A stretch of DNA of 32,901 nucleotides from Saprospiraceae bacterium (GTDB lineage: Bacteria; Bacteroidota; Bacteroidia; Chitinophagales; Saprospiraceae), in NCBI GenBank assembly GCA_019634275.1, contig JAHQVP010000333.1, positions 1 to 32,901 of the forward strand, given 5' to 3'. A program made the translations under genes and the position numbers. Every line of letters begins with the position of its first letter. The stretch's first letter is position 1. Positions 1 through 7,661 of the stretch are shown piece by piece. Under the pieces are notes generated by a model. The model did no database searches and was not told where the DNA came from. It saw only the letters and a list, made by a program, of their open reading frames with translations.

Positions 1-22
1 GGTTCGAATCCCCCTCTCACCG
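1..22 (+). tRNA. 3' end of a tRNA gene (partial; isotype uncertain, possibly Ser)
   Basis: The window opens inside a tRNA gene. Visible are the end of the T arm (GG, the loop TTCGAAT, then five C of the 3' T-stem strand), a seven-base 3' acceptor strand TCTCACC at 15-21 and a discriminator G at 22. No CCA is encoded; CAAGG follows. The anticodon lies outside the window. G73 is compatible with Ser but also with Asn, Asp, Gln and Trp, so Ser is only a guess. A terminator-like hairpin begins nine bases downstream. Confidence 0.75.
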
Positions 23-63
23 CAAGGCACAAAATGGCTCCGCGACAGCGGGGCCATTTTACG
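7..63 (+). repeat. Direct repeat, left copy (tRNA 3' end plus terminator)
   Basis: This 57-base stretch covers the last tRNA bases, the acceptor strand and the terminator hairpin. It recurs at 261-317 with five mismatches. Three of the mismatches fall in or beside the hairpin loop and the stem is kept. Duplication of a tRNA 3' end is typical of integration-site scars, but tandem tRNA duplication followed by decay would look the same. Confidence 0.8.
31..60 (+). terminator. Hairpin terminator after the partial tRNA
   Basis: AAAATGGCTCCGC pairs with GCGGGGCCATTTT around a four-base GACA loop, a 13-bp stem with one G-U pair. The stem ends in a short run of four T. It lies directly after the tRNA 3' end, so it probably ends tRNA transcription. 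A near-identical hairpin recurs at 285-314. Confidence 0.65.
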
Positions 64-94
64 TAGCGGCCGGCGCCAAGCTTGCTTGAGCGCT

Positions 95-182
95 GGTAAG
101 CGAAGTAAAATGCCGACCGAAAAGGGCGGGCTATTTTGTGTCTTGCAAGGCTCCCCTCGTTGGGATCATGGAATAATCCCCC
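95..182 (+). repeat. Tandem repeat unit 1 (88 bp)
   Basis: The unit starts GGTAAGCGAAG and ends AATAATCCCCC. It is followed directly by a second copy at 183-268 that is two bases shorter, the difference lying in the CCGAAAAGGG/CCAAAGGG stretch. Inside the unit GGGAT and ATCCC can pair around nine bases, resembling a damaged T arm. No convincing protein is encoded. Confidence 0.85.
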
Positions 183-268
183 GGTAAGCGAAGTAAAATG
201 CCGACCAAAGGGCGGGCTATTTTGTGTCTTGCAAGGCTCCCCTCGTTGGGATCATGGAATAATCCCCC
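183..268 (+). repeat. Tandem repeat unit 2 (86 bp), running into the second tRNA-tail copy
   Basis: This is the second copy of the 95-182 unit. Its end merges with a copy of the tRNA acceptor strand (CTCTCACCG, 268-276). From 183 to 276 the stretch is 94 bases, about the length of a tRNA with a long variable arm, and GGTAAG at its start can partly pair with CTCACC at its end. It may therefore be a decayed tRNA copy, but no D arm or anticodon arm is clear. Confidence 0.8.
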
Positions 269-317
269 TCTCACCGTAAGGCAAAAAATGGCTCCGTGCA
301 AGCGGGGCCATTTTACG
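261..317 (+). repeat. Direct repeat, right copy (tRNA 3' end plus terminator)
   Basis: This is the right-hand partner of 7-63, with 52 of 57 bases identical. It keeps the acceptor strand TCTCACC, the G at the discriminator position and the hairpin. The T arm before it is altered (GGAATAATCC in place of GGTTCGAATCC), so it is not part of a working tRNA. Confidence 0.8.
285..314 (+). terminator. Second copy of the tRNA terminator hairpin
   Basis: AAAATGGC pairs with GCCATTTT, extended by a five-pair inner stem (TCCGT with GCGGG, two G-U pairs). It matches the hairpin at 31-60. It lies about 155 bases before the DMT transporter gene and may insulate that gene from tRNA transcription. Confidence 0.5.
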
Positions 318-468
318 CAGACTTGGTCCCTCATGCATCCTTGAAAACAAGGGTAGCGAAGTCCAATATATAAGTGTATGCCAGAAGCCTGGTAACATGG
401 CATTGGCCCTCGTAATTCCTCCCGAAATGTCAACAATATGCCATCGACCAACACTGTAGCTTCGTACC
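318..468. other. Leader region before the DMT transporter, no gene seen
   Basis: About 150 bases between the repeat zone and the first protein gene. No Bacteroidota-type promoter (TAnnTTTG) could be placed with confidence. Long reading frames on the reverse strand here cross the repeats and the start of the transporter gene and look like non-coding shadows. Confidence 0.5.
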
Positions 469-1395
469 ATGACCGTCACAACCAGACGAGCGCAATTTAT
501 TGGAATTGCTTTGGCATTGGCAGGAGCTTTGCTCTTTTCGACCAAAGCGGTTTTAGTTAAACTAGCATATCTCCATGAGGTAGACACGGTTGTACTGCTT
601 TTTCTTCGCATGGGATTTGCCCTCCCTTTCTATGTAGTGGCCGCTGCTCAGATTCGATCAGATGAATGGACCAGGCTAAAGGGGCTGCCTACAAAGTCCT
701 GGCTCGGTGTCTTTCTGGCAGGAGCCTTGGGCTACTATCTTTCCAGCCTGTTGGACTTTTTAGGTCTTCAGTATATCGATGCGAGTGTTGAGCGACTGAT
801 TCTTTTCATTTACCCCACTATCATTGCAATATTGGCGGTCCTCTTCTTAAAAGAGAAAGTCACTAAACTTCAAGGCCTGGCATTGGCGATTTCTTATGGC
901 GGATTGGTTTTTGTCTTTGGTGACCAACTGGGAAATTTTTCGATAACCGATGACTTCTGGAATGGCTCATTGCTCATCCTGGCTTGTGCATTCACCTTTG
1001 CCGCATTCTTGGTGATGAGCCAGTGGTTGATCAAGCCCTTTGGAGTGCGAGCCTTCACAGCTTTTAGTATGATCGTAGCATGCTTAGTGGTCTGTCTCCA
1101 TTTTTTGGCTACTTCGGACTGGGCTGCTCTCCAGCATTTGCCCTGGCAAGTCTATCTGTACGCTATTATCATGGCGATCTTTGCAACGGTATTGCCGTCG
1201 TACCTGGTAAACATGGCCATTCAACGGATTGGCGCCATTCGAATGGCCATCGTCTCAAGTATCGGCCCCTTTTCCACCATAACATTGGCCTATTTATTAC
1301 TCGACGAACGGTTGACGGTTAACCAATTGCTGGGTGCTTTGCTTATCGTAGTAGGTGTAACGGTCGTATCCATTGAGCGAAAGAAGAAGTCTTGA
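469..1395 (+). CDS. EamA/DMT-family transporter
   Basis: A 308-residue, very hydrophobic protein with about ten predicted membrane helices, arranged as two EamA-type halves (roughly residues 9-141 and 160-302). Each half ends with the family's usual pattern, for example FLKEKVT in the first and LLDERLTVNQLLGALLI in the second. Family members export metabolites such as amino acids or purines through the inner membrane; the substrate cannot be inferred here. The start is the first ATG of the frame, and no Shine-Dalgarno sequence is visible, which is normal for Bacteroidota. A PHP-family gene follows after about 40 bases on the same strand and may share its transcript. Length is normal for the family. 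Confidence 0.9.
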   Translation: MTVTTRRAQFIGIALALAGALLFSTKAVLVKLAYLHEVDTVVLLFLRMGFALPFYVVAAAQIRSDEWTRLKGLPTKSWLGVFLAGALGYYLSSLLDFLGLQYIDASVERLILFIYPTIIAILAVLFLKEKVTKLQGLALAISYGGLVFVFGDQLGNFSITDDFWNGSLLILACAFTFAAFLVMSQWLIKPFGVRAFTAFSMIVACLVVCLHFLATSDWAALQHLPWQVYLYAIIMAIFATVLPSYLVNMAIQRIGAIRMAIVSSIGPFSTITLAYLLLDERLTVNQLLGALLIVVGVTVVSIERKKKS

Positions 1396-1436
1396 GGTAG
1401 TTCTTATCAGAGTTGTATTTTGCTAAAAAGCTTGCC

Positions 1437-2561
1437 ATGGTTGTTCGCACTATAGTCCTAACGTTTCTGATCTCCTCCGGATCTTTAATGGCTCAGCATA
1501 GCCATGAACACGGTCGTAAGATTGAGTTTCCCAATGTTCCGGGATATCAGACCCTCAAATGTGATTTTCACATCCATAGTGTCTTTTCCGATGGAAATGT
1601 CTGGCCCACCATAAGGGTTGAGGAGGCCATTCGAGATGGCCTGGATGCCATTTCGCTTACGGAGCATCTCGAATACCAACCTCATAGTGCAGACATGCCA
1701 CATGAAGACCGTAATCGATCTTTTGAGATTGCCAAAGAATTTGCAAAGGCACGGGACATTTTGATCATCCATGGTGCAGAAATCACTCGTGACATGCCCC
1801 CGGGACATGCCAATGCGCTCTTTATCCAAGATGCCAATGCGCTCAATAACATCGAAGATCCCGTCGAGGCTTACCGGGCGGCAGGGGCTCAAGGCGCATT
1901 TGTTTTTTGGAATCACCCAAACTGGTTTCGGCAGTATGAAGATGGAGTCGCACGCATGACCTCCATGCATGAACAATTGATTGCAGAAAATCTATTGCAC
2001 GGTATAGAAGTGGTGAATGACCTTACCTATTCGGACGAGGCACTTCAGATATGCTATGATCATGACCTGGCCGTGGTGGGCACCTCTGACATTCATGGGC
2101 TAGTGGACTGGCAGTTTGAAATACCGGAGGGCGGTCACAGGCCGATCATGCTCGTGTTTGCTGTCAACAGAGATGAAGCATCGATCAAAGAAGCGATGTT
2201 TGCTCATCGGACTTTAGCCTATTTCAATCACCATTTGGTGGGGCGAGAAGAGGTGCTCAATCCGTTGATCGAAGCTTCTTTAAACGTCTCCAAGGCTGCT
2301 TATGAAGGCCCTACCTCTGTAGCCTTTGTCACCATCGAGAATAACAGCGACGCTCCATTCTTGTGTAAAAACGCCGGGATCTATCGCTTCCATAATTTCG
2401 CCGATGTCTTTGAAGTGCCACCACATGGTTCGGTAGAAGTACAGGTCAAGACTTTGGAACAAAAAGCCCAATTTGATTTGGCATTGGAGATCCTTAATGG
2501 CGTCACGAGACCAGGCCAACATCCGACCATTACCCTGAAAGTCGTCATGCCGAAAGAGTAG
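1437..2561 (+). CDS. Exported PHP-domain phosphoesterase-like protein
   Basis: A 374-residue protein with a signal peptide (residues 1 to about 20, ending SLMAQ) and a PHP metallo-hydrolase domain. The metal-site motifs are all present: HIH (H45, H47) followed by SDG (D52), TEH (H77), HGAE (H112, E115), NHPN (H160) and SDIHG (D218, H220). PHP proteins bind up to three metal ions and usually cleave phosphoesters. An exported version probably acts in the periplasm, but its substrate is unknown. The last 110 residues look like a beta-rich accessory domain that I do not recognise. A TTG 24 bases upstream (1413) would give a longer, lysine-containing leader; ATG 1437 is preferred. Convergent with the next gene, with 32 bases between the stops. 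Confidence 0.85.
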   Translation: MVVRTIVLTFLISSGSLMAQHSHEHGRKIEFPNVPGYQTLKCDFHIHSVFSDGNVWPTIRVEEAIRDGLDAISLTEHLEYQPHSADMPHEDRNRSFEIAKEFAKARDILIIHGAEITRDMPPGHANALFIQDANALNNIEDPVEAYRAAGAQGAFVFWNHPNWFRQYEDGVARMTSMHEQLIAENLLHGIEVVNDLTYSDEALQICYDHDLAVVGTSDIHGLVDWQFEIPEGGHRPIMLVFAVNRDEASIKEAMFAHRTLAYFNHHLVGREEVLNPLIEASLNVSKAAYEGPTSVAFVTIENNSDAPFLCKNAGIYRFHNFADVFEVPPHGSVEVQVKTLEQKAQFDLALEILNGVTRPGQHPTITLKVVMPKE

Positions 2562-2593
2562 GTCACAGTGGGATCGGGTGCTTCCCGAAGATG

Positions 2594-3430
2594 CTAGTGA
2601 GCCACTAGCTCATCGTCAACGACGACTGCCCCCATTCTTAATACGGTTCGATAGTGTTCTAATTGTAGGGTGCCCAGATCCAACTGCATGAGTTGCAACT
2701 GTTGTCCCGAAATTTGGATGGGCATGGTGCGCACAATGTCGTTTTGGCGATTGAAAAAGATCAGCTGGGCAATGCCTGCCCTCGGCATTGCGCTGAGAAG
2801 CATATTGATCCGATTGGATTGTGGTACCCGTTGTACTTGTAAGGAGGGACCAAGGGGCGGTTGATCGAATGTGTTCCATGCGGGACTTGTCGCACAAGCG
2901 GTGACTAGAAGTTGAGAACCCAGTCCACTTTCCAAACTGGTGCACTCCAGGCTCTTCTTGGTGTCTAGTCGCAGGCTAAGGGTTAGCTGCCCCACTGCAA
3001 GTTGAGCGGGATCAAGATCGATGGATATCGGTGCTTCTTGCCCTACCTCCGTTTCTCCCAGTAGATGGGCATTGGCAGTGGAATGGAAGAACTGGCCTCC
3101 TCTATCAGGGGATTTGGATAGACGATGCACCGTGAGCAGACCAGCGTGATTGACGGATGTAGGATAGATCAGCAATTGGGCTTCTCGGACAGGATCCTTC
3201 GCTTCTCTCCGATACTCCAGAATGCCGATGTGTTGACGTCGATGCGGCAAGCCTCGCACTCTGAGACGATCTTTTTGTTGCTCAAAAGTAATGGAGTCGC
3301 CGTTTGAGAAAGCCGTGTAGTCTGCTTCTGGCCATTCTACATAGGTCACAATTTGACAATCATTCTGGGATAACCCGTTGCCTAGTATCCCGGTCGAGAG
3401 CAGGATCAGCAAGTATGGAATTCGACTCAT
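2594..3430 (-). CDS. Secreted protein of unknown function with a probable degenerate T9SS sorting domain
   Basis: A 278-residue protein starting with a clear signal peptide (about residues 1-21, ending NGLSQ). The middle part is beta-rich and not recognised. The last 70 residues resemble the type A sorting domain of the type IX secretion system: a segment like AGIAQLIFFNRQNDIVRTM, then QLDLGTLQLEHYRTVLRMG and a short hydrophobic tail ending DELVAH. In typical domains the middle motif reads roughly 'dLs.LpsGvYlvrl..g', so this copy is diverged. If it works, the protein is moved across the outer membrane and either released or attached to the surface. It points away from the MFS transporter region and converges on the PHP gene, so it forms its own transcript. 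Confidence 0.7.
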   Translation of the reverse strand: MSRIPYLLILLSTGILGNGLSQNDCQIVTYVEWPEADYTAFSNGDSITFEQQKDRLRVRGLPHRRQHIGILEYRREAKDPVREAQLLIYPTSVNHAGLLTVHRLSKSPDRGGQFFHSTANAHLLGETEVGQEAPISIDLDPAQLAVGQLTLSLRLDTKKSLECTSLESGLGSQLLVTACATSPAWNTFDQPPLGPSLQVQRVPQSNRINMLLSAMPRAGIAQLIFFNRQNDIVRTMPIQISGQQLQLMQLDLGTLQLEHYRTVLRMGAVVVDDELVAH

Positions 3431-3445
3431 TTCTGCGAAATTCAG

Positions 3446-3565
3446 ATGAACGAGTGGTTCGTCAAATTCATCAAATGTCGCTTTGAGCGGATCGTAGGAA
3501 TCGTAAGTATAGGACTATTTATTCAGTTCTGCCTTGGCTGGGTTTACTTCCCGTTGTACGTTTAG
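3446..3565 (+). CDS. Possible 39-residue single-pass membrane peptide
   Basis: A short frame begins ATG AAC GAG TGG and ends TAG at 3563-3565. It translates to a polar, basic N-terminus (MNEWFVKFIKCRFER) followed by one hydrophobic stretch (IVGIVSIGLFIQFCLGWVYF). Such a basic-then-hydrophobic layout is unusual for a chance frame. It lies 22 bases before the likely GTG start of the MFS transporter, suggesting a shared transcript. I do not recognise it. It may be a small membrane protein, a remnant of a larger gene, or chance. Its presence argues against a TTG start at 3534 for the transporter, which would overlap it. Confidence 0.35.
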   Translation: MNEWFVKFIKCRFERIVGIVSIGLFIQFCLGWVYFPLYV

Positions 3566-3587
3566 GCTCTTCAAAAGCGAAAACAGG

Positions 3588-4799
3588 GTGCGCATCTTTG
3601 AGTTCTATCGAAGTTCTTTTGCAGGCTTAACCAAAGAAGTCTGGATATTGTCCATCTCGGTGTTGATTAATCGAGCAGGGATGATGGTGCTGCCCTTCCT
3701 TACCATATACTGCACCAATTCTCTTGGCTTTAGCATTGTCCAAGCCGGTATTGTTACCGGCTGCTATGGTGCAGGGTCGCTCTGTGGGGCACTACTTGGT
3801 GGCGAATTGACGGACCGTTTTGGGCACTATCGCATTATGGTGTGGAGTCTGCTGGCTTCGGCGATAGGATTGATGTCCCTGACCCTCGTGAGTACTTTTG
3901 TACCCCTTTGCATTGCCGTGTTTCTTACCTCCACCCTGGGCGATGCGTTTCGGCCCGCAACAATGGCAGCTGTGGGCGTTTACAGCACGCCGGAAAACCG
4001 TACTCGATCCATCTCCCTGCTGAGGATGGCCCTTAATTTGGGCATTTCCATTGGTCCGGCCATTGGGGGCTTTTGTGCGGCTTCGATTGGGTACACCTGG
4101 CTCTTCATACTGGACGGCTTTACGTGTCTCTTAGCTACTCTATTTCTGGTTTTCCTTATGCCGTCTGATCGCAACCTTCGGGAGACCGAAGTCATTGAAT
4201 CGGATACGGATACCCCTTCTGCATACCGTGACCTTGTTTATGTTGCGTTTCTCCTCATTACTGCAATCAATATCGTGGCATTCATGCAGATATTATCTAC
4301 CGTTCCGCTCTACTTGAAAGAGGTTATGCATCTGTCGGAGGGTTATATAGGCCTGTTTTTTACCATTAATGGCCTGATAGTTTTCTTCTTGGAGATGCCC
4401 TTAGTGGCTTATTCGGAGAAGCGTTTTTCATCCTTTACCAGCATGATCATAGGTGCAGTCCTCATTGGACTGGGCATTCTCACCTTAAACATTCCCATGC
4501 ACTGGCTGGCACTGTTTATTTGTTATAATCTGCTTGTCTCTTTAGGCGAGATTGTCAATTTCCCCTTTGGGAATAGTCTTGCCCTTAATCGGGCACCGGA
4601 GAAGCAACGAGGGTCCTATATGGGCATGTGGTCCATGATGTTTTCGGTCACGTTTATTGTTGCCCCTGTTCTGGGGACGTTTCTTGTGGAGCACTTTGGA
4701 TTTAATGTAACCTGGTGGTTTATGGCTGGTATGAGTGCCGTCTCCATTCCAGGGTTTTATTTTATTCGACGCTTGTGGCAGGATGGCAATGGTACCTAA
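3588..4799 (+). CDS. Major facilitator superfamily (MFS) transporter
   Basis: A 403-residue, 12-helix inner-membrane transporter if started at GTG 3588 (VRIFEFYRSSFAGLTKEVW). The signature between helices 2 and 3 is present as GGELTDRFGHYR (about residue 70-81), matching the MFS motif A pattern G-x-x-x-D-R-x-G. A central polar loop (around SDRNLRETEVIESDTDTP) separates the two six-helix halves. Family members are proton-driven exporters or importers of small molecules; the overall pattern resembles the drug/sugar efflux group, but the substrate is unknown. A TTG at 3534 would add 18 atypical residues and is less likely. The S9 peptidase gene follows after about 100 bases on the same strand. 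Confidence 0.85.
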   Translation: MRIFEFYRSSFAGLTKEVWILSISVLINRAGMMVLPFLTIYCTNSLGFSIVQAGIVTGCYGAGSLCGALLGGELTDRFGHYRIMVWSLLASAIGLMSLTLVSTFVPLCIAVFLTSTLGDAFRPATMAAVGVYSTPENRTRSISLLRMALNLGISIGPAIGGFCAASIGYTWLFILDGFTCLLATLFLVFLMPSDRNLRETEVIESDTDTPSAYRDLVYVAFLLITAINIVAFMQILSTVPLYLKEVMHLSEGYIGLFFTINGLIVFFLEMPLVAYSEKRFSSFTSMIIGAVLIGLGILTLNIPMHWLALFICYNLLVSLGEIVNFPFGNSLALNRAPEKQRGSYMGMWSMMFSVTFIVAPVLGTFLVEHFGFNVTWWFMAGMSAVSIPGFYFIRRLWQDGNGT

Positions 4800-4901
4800 A
4801 GTGATTTCGGGGGATCCTCTGCTCTCATGGTGCGTTCTTTTCGCGTGGCGGTATTGTGATCCGATGAATTGGCTACCTTTTATGCATCAAAAGAGTGAAC
4901 A

Positions 4902-7592
4902 ATGTTCCGGATTATAGTTTCAAGTATTGCCCTCTGCTTATCGAGCTGCATAGCGGTCTATTCTCAAGACAAATGGACGGTTGACGACATCATTAAGACA
5001 CAGTTTTTGGGTAACCCCGTTATTTCTGACGACAACAACATGATTGCCTGGACAAAATCTAAGGCAGTCAAGAAAAAGGATCGTTTTGTTCGGGATATCT
5101 ACGTGACGCATCTCGACCAGACAGAATCCGGCATGCCTTTGACGATTCAAATGACACAGGGAGAAGAATCAAACTCGAGTCCTTTGTTCTCCGCTGATGG
5201 GAATACGTTGTATTTTCTTTCGTCTAGAGAGAAGGGCAAGAAGCTGTGGAGCTTAGATCTGCGCGGTGGTGAAGCATCTTCGGTACACGAGTTCAAGCAT
5301 GGAATTTCTTCGATCAAGTGGCTTAACGACAGCACGATCTGCTATCTATCTCATGATGGACCTTTACTTTCTCAACAGGAGGAAGAGAAGAAGAAAGACA
5401 ATGTGGTCGTGGTAGAGGATACGGTGTCTTGGACGCGCACCCGGCTCTATACTTTTGGAGTCAAAGACAAGAAGAATACTCGGATGACAGAGGACTCTTA
5501 TCCGGTGCGTTCGTATGAGGTGTCACCAGATGGTCGTTGGATTATTTATACACTACAGCTTAGTACCCACTATGCCTCGGACGCCAATCCAGATAACCAG
5601 GTCATTCTACTTGATCGGAACACTGGCGAAAAGAGGGTTGTGTTGGCGGATCTACAGGAACCAGGCAATTTTTCATTTATGCATGACAGTCAGGGTTTTT
5701 ACCTGGTTTCGACACTTTCTTCAGATCCTGAGTGGAACGGAGCTGGAGCTGGACAAGTAGGTTACTATGATCTGAGGACACATGAGTTTCACTCGATCCC
5801 GTTAGAGTGGGAATGGGGGGCAACAGGATCAATCTATGTGGATGGCACAGACGTTTTGGTCTCCTTAGCGAATGGACCTTTGACTAAATATGCGTGGTAC
5901 CGCAAAGGAGCCAATGGATGGATGAAAGAGGATCTCGACACTGGGGAATTTGGCGAACATCTTTGGATATTGGCGATGTCCAAAGATGGCGATCGTTTGG
6001 TGGTGGAACACTCCACCGGAGGTGCCTTGCCAAAGTACTTTGCCGTTGCTCCAGACGCCAATCAATTGGACCAACCACTGGAATTTGTAACACTCAACAA
6101 AGGATTGACTGATAAGCCCATTGTAAGGCATGAAATCATGCGTTGGAAAGGCGCTTATGGAGATGAAGTCAACGGCATCCTCTACTACCCCGAGGACTAT
6201 GAAGAAGGGAAACGATACCCATTGATGTTGTCCATACATGGTGGACCTTCGGGAGTGGATCAGGATCGCTGGCGAGAGCGCTGGAGCACTTATCCGCAGA
6301 TAATTGCTCAGCGAGGAGCATTTGTTCTAAAGCCCAATTACCATGGTTCCAGTAATCACGGACAGAAATTCGTCGAGTCGATCAAGGGGCACTACTATGA
6401 TCTCGAAATAGAGGACATCCTGACAGGCTTGGAAAAGTTGGAGCAAGAAGGGAAAGTAGATCCTGATCAATTGGGGGTTATGGGATGGTCAAATGGAGCG
6501 ATTATCGCAACCATGCTGACTGTGCGCTATCCGGATATGTTTAAAGTAGCTTGTCCGGGTGCAGGGGATGTCAATTGGACATCTGATTTCGGCACTTGCC
6601 GTTTTGGAGTGAGCTTTGACCAAAGTTATTTTGGGGGGGCTCCCTGGGATGATCTTGATGGCAAGACCTATAATGAAAACTACATCCTGAAATCGCCCCT
6701 GTTTGAGTTGGAAAAAGTCAAAACGCCTACGATCATCTTTCATGGCAGTGAGGATCGAGCCGTGCCTCGCGACCAGGGTTGGGAGTACTATCGTGCATTG
6801 CAACAGGCTGATCAAACTCCCGTTCGTTTTCTATGGTTTCCCGGACAACCGCATGGCTTGGGTAAGATCACGCACCAGCAGAGAAAGATGAAAGAAGAGC
6901 TGGCATGGATTGATCGCTATCTATTTGATGTGCATGACCATGGTGATCCCTCGATCAAGATCGGAAGTCCCTTAGCGGCGTTGAGTGCTTTGGATTCGAT
7001 GCCCCACCAGCAGGGCTTAATGGGTGTCCTGCATGAGGATGTGTTGATACCCGCGGTACAGCCATGGATGGATGGCATCGCCATTGGGTCCTTCGAAGTA
7101 ACCAATGCACAGTATGCTGCACACGATCCAAATCATAGGGTGCCAGCCACACAGGAGAATTATCCTGCATTGACAAACCATAGACAAGCCCTGGATTATG
7201 TCGCCTGGCTGTCAGATGCAACTGGTCGCACGTTTCGACTCCCTTCAGAAGATGAGGCAGTGACTTTGCATGAAAAGGCAAAGAAACTTGCTGCTAAGGA
7301 AAATACAGTTCGCTATTGGGCAGGCTATGATCTCAATACGAGAGACGCGACTCGCCTGCAGCAGAACATGCGCGGCAACCCAAACCGATTTATTAAGGCG
7401 GTGGGCAGCTTCAATGTGGGAAAGTTGGCCTCCGGCACCTCACTGTATGATCTGGGGGGCAATGTGGCGGAATTTAGCGCAACGGGAAGCACGTATGGAT
7501 TTAGTGCCGTTGACTATGCTGACCAGGCCAGGGAAAGTCAATCCAGCAATGGGGACCTTACAGGATTTCGAGTAGTCGAAGTTTTGAAATGA
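4902..7592 (+). CDS. S9 family (prolyl oligopeptidase-like) peptidase fused to a C-terminal FGE/SUMF1-like domain
   Basis: An 896-residue exported protein with a signal peptide (about 1-21, ending AVYSQ). Residues 25 to ~400 look like the seven-bladed propeller of S9 peptidases. The alpha/beta-hydrolase domain follows (about 420-690), with the nucleophile in GWSNGA (S530), the acid in HGSEDRAVP (D618) and the histidine in GQPHGL (H651). The usual motif is GxSxGG; here the final glycine is alanine. Residues ~700-896 match the formylglycine-generating-enzyme fold: GSFEVTNAQY (about 729-738), a YVAWLSDATGRTFRLPSEDEA block, GNVAEF (853-858) and a terminal GFRVV. No cysteine is seen in this part, so FGE catalysis is unlikely and a binding role is more probable. 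The protein should degrade peptides in the periplasm or at the surface. A weak promoter-like TACCTTTT lies at 4874. The penicillin-acylase gene follows 69 bases later. Confidence 0.88.
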   Translation: MFRIIVSSIALCLSSCIAVYSQDKWTVDDIIKTQFLGNPVISDDNNMIAWTKSKAVKKKDRFVRDIYVTHLDQTESGMPLTIQMTQGEESNSSPLFSADGNTLYFLSSREKGKKLWSLDLRGGEASSVHEFKHGISSIKWLNDSTICYLSHDGPLLSQQEEEKKKDNVVVVEDTVSWTRTRLYTFGVKDKKNTRMTEDSYPVRSYEVSPDGRWIIYTLQLSTHYASDANPDNQVILLDRNTGEKRVVLADLQEPGNFSFMHDSQGFYLVSTLSSDPEWNGAGAGQVGYYDLRTHEFHSIPLEWEWGATGSIYVDGTDVLVSLANGPLTKYAWYRKGANGWMKEDLDTGEFGEHLWILAMSKDGDRLVVEHSTGGALPKYFAVAPDANQLDQPLEFVTLNKGLTDKPIVRHEIMRWKGAYGDEVNGILYYPEDYEEGKRYPLMLSIHGGPSGVDQDRWRERWSTYPQIIAQRGAFVLKPNYHGSSNHGQKFVESIKGHYYDLEIEDILTGLEKLEQEGKVDPDQLGVMGWSNGAIIATMLTVRYPDMFKVACPGAGDVNWTSDFGTCRFGVSFDQSYFGGAPWDDLDGKTYNENYILKSPLFELEKVKTPTIIFHGSEDRAVPRDQGWEYYRALQQADQTPVRFLWFPGQPHGLGKITHQQRKMKEELAWIDRYLFDVHDHGDPSIKIGSPLAALSALDSMPHQQGLMGVLHEDVLIPAVQPWMDGIAIGSFEVTNAQYAAHDPNHRVPATQENYPALTNHRQALDYVAWLSDATGRTFRLPSEDEAVTLHEKAKKLAAKENTVRYWAGYDLNTRDATRLQQNMRGNPNRFIKAVGSFNVGKLASGTSLYDLGGNVAEFSATGSTYGFSAVDYADQARESQSSNGDLTGFRVVEVLK

Positions 7593-7661
7593 AGCAATTA
7601 ATAAAGGCGCAATCGGGATCGAATTTCTGATGGGAGTTTGCGTTCTTGCAGAATATCGTAC

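Noticed and set aside
252-611. Reverse-strand frame of 119 codons at the left edge
   Set aside because: It overlaps the repeat zone and the start of the DMT transporter and has no protein-family signature.
2574-2588. TCGGG/CCCGA hairpin between the convergent PHP and T9SS-tail genes
   Set aside because: Only five base pairs and no T run; too weak to call a terminator.
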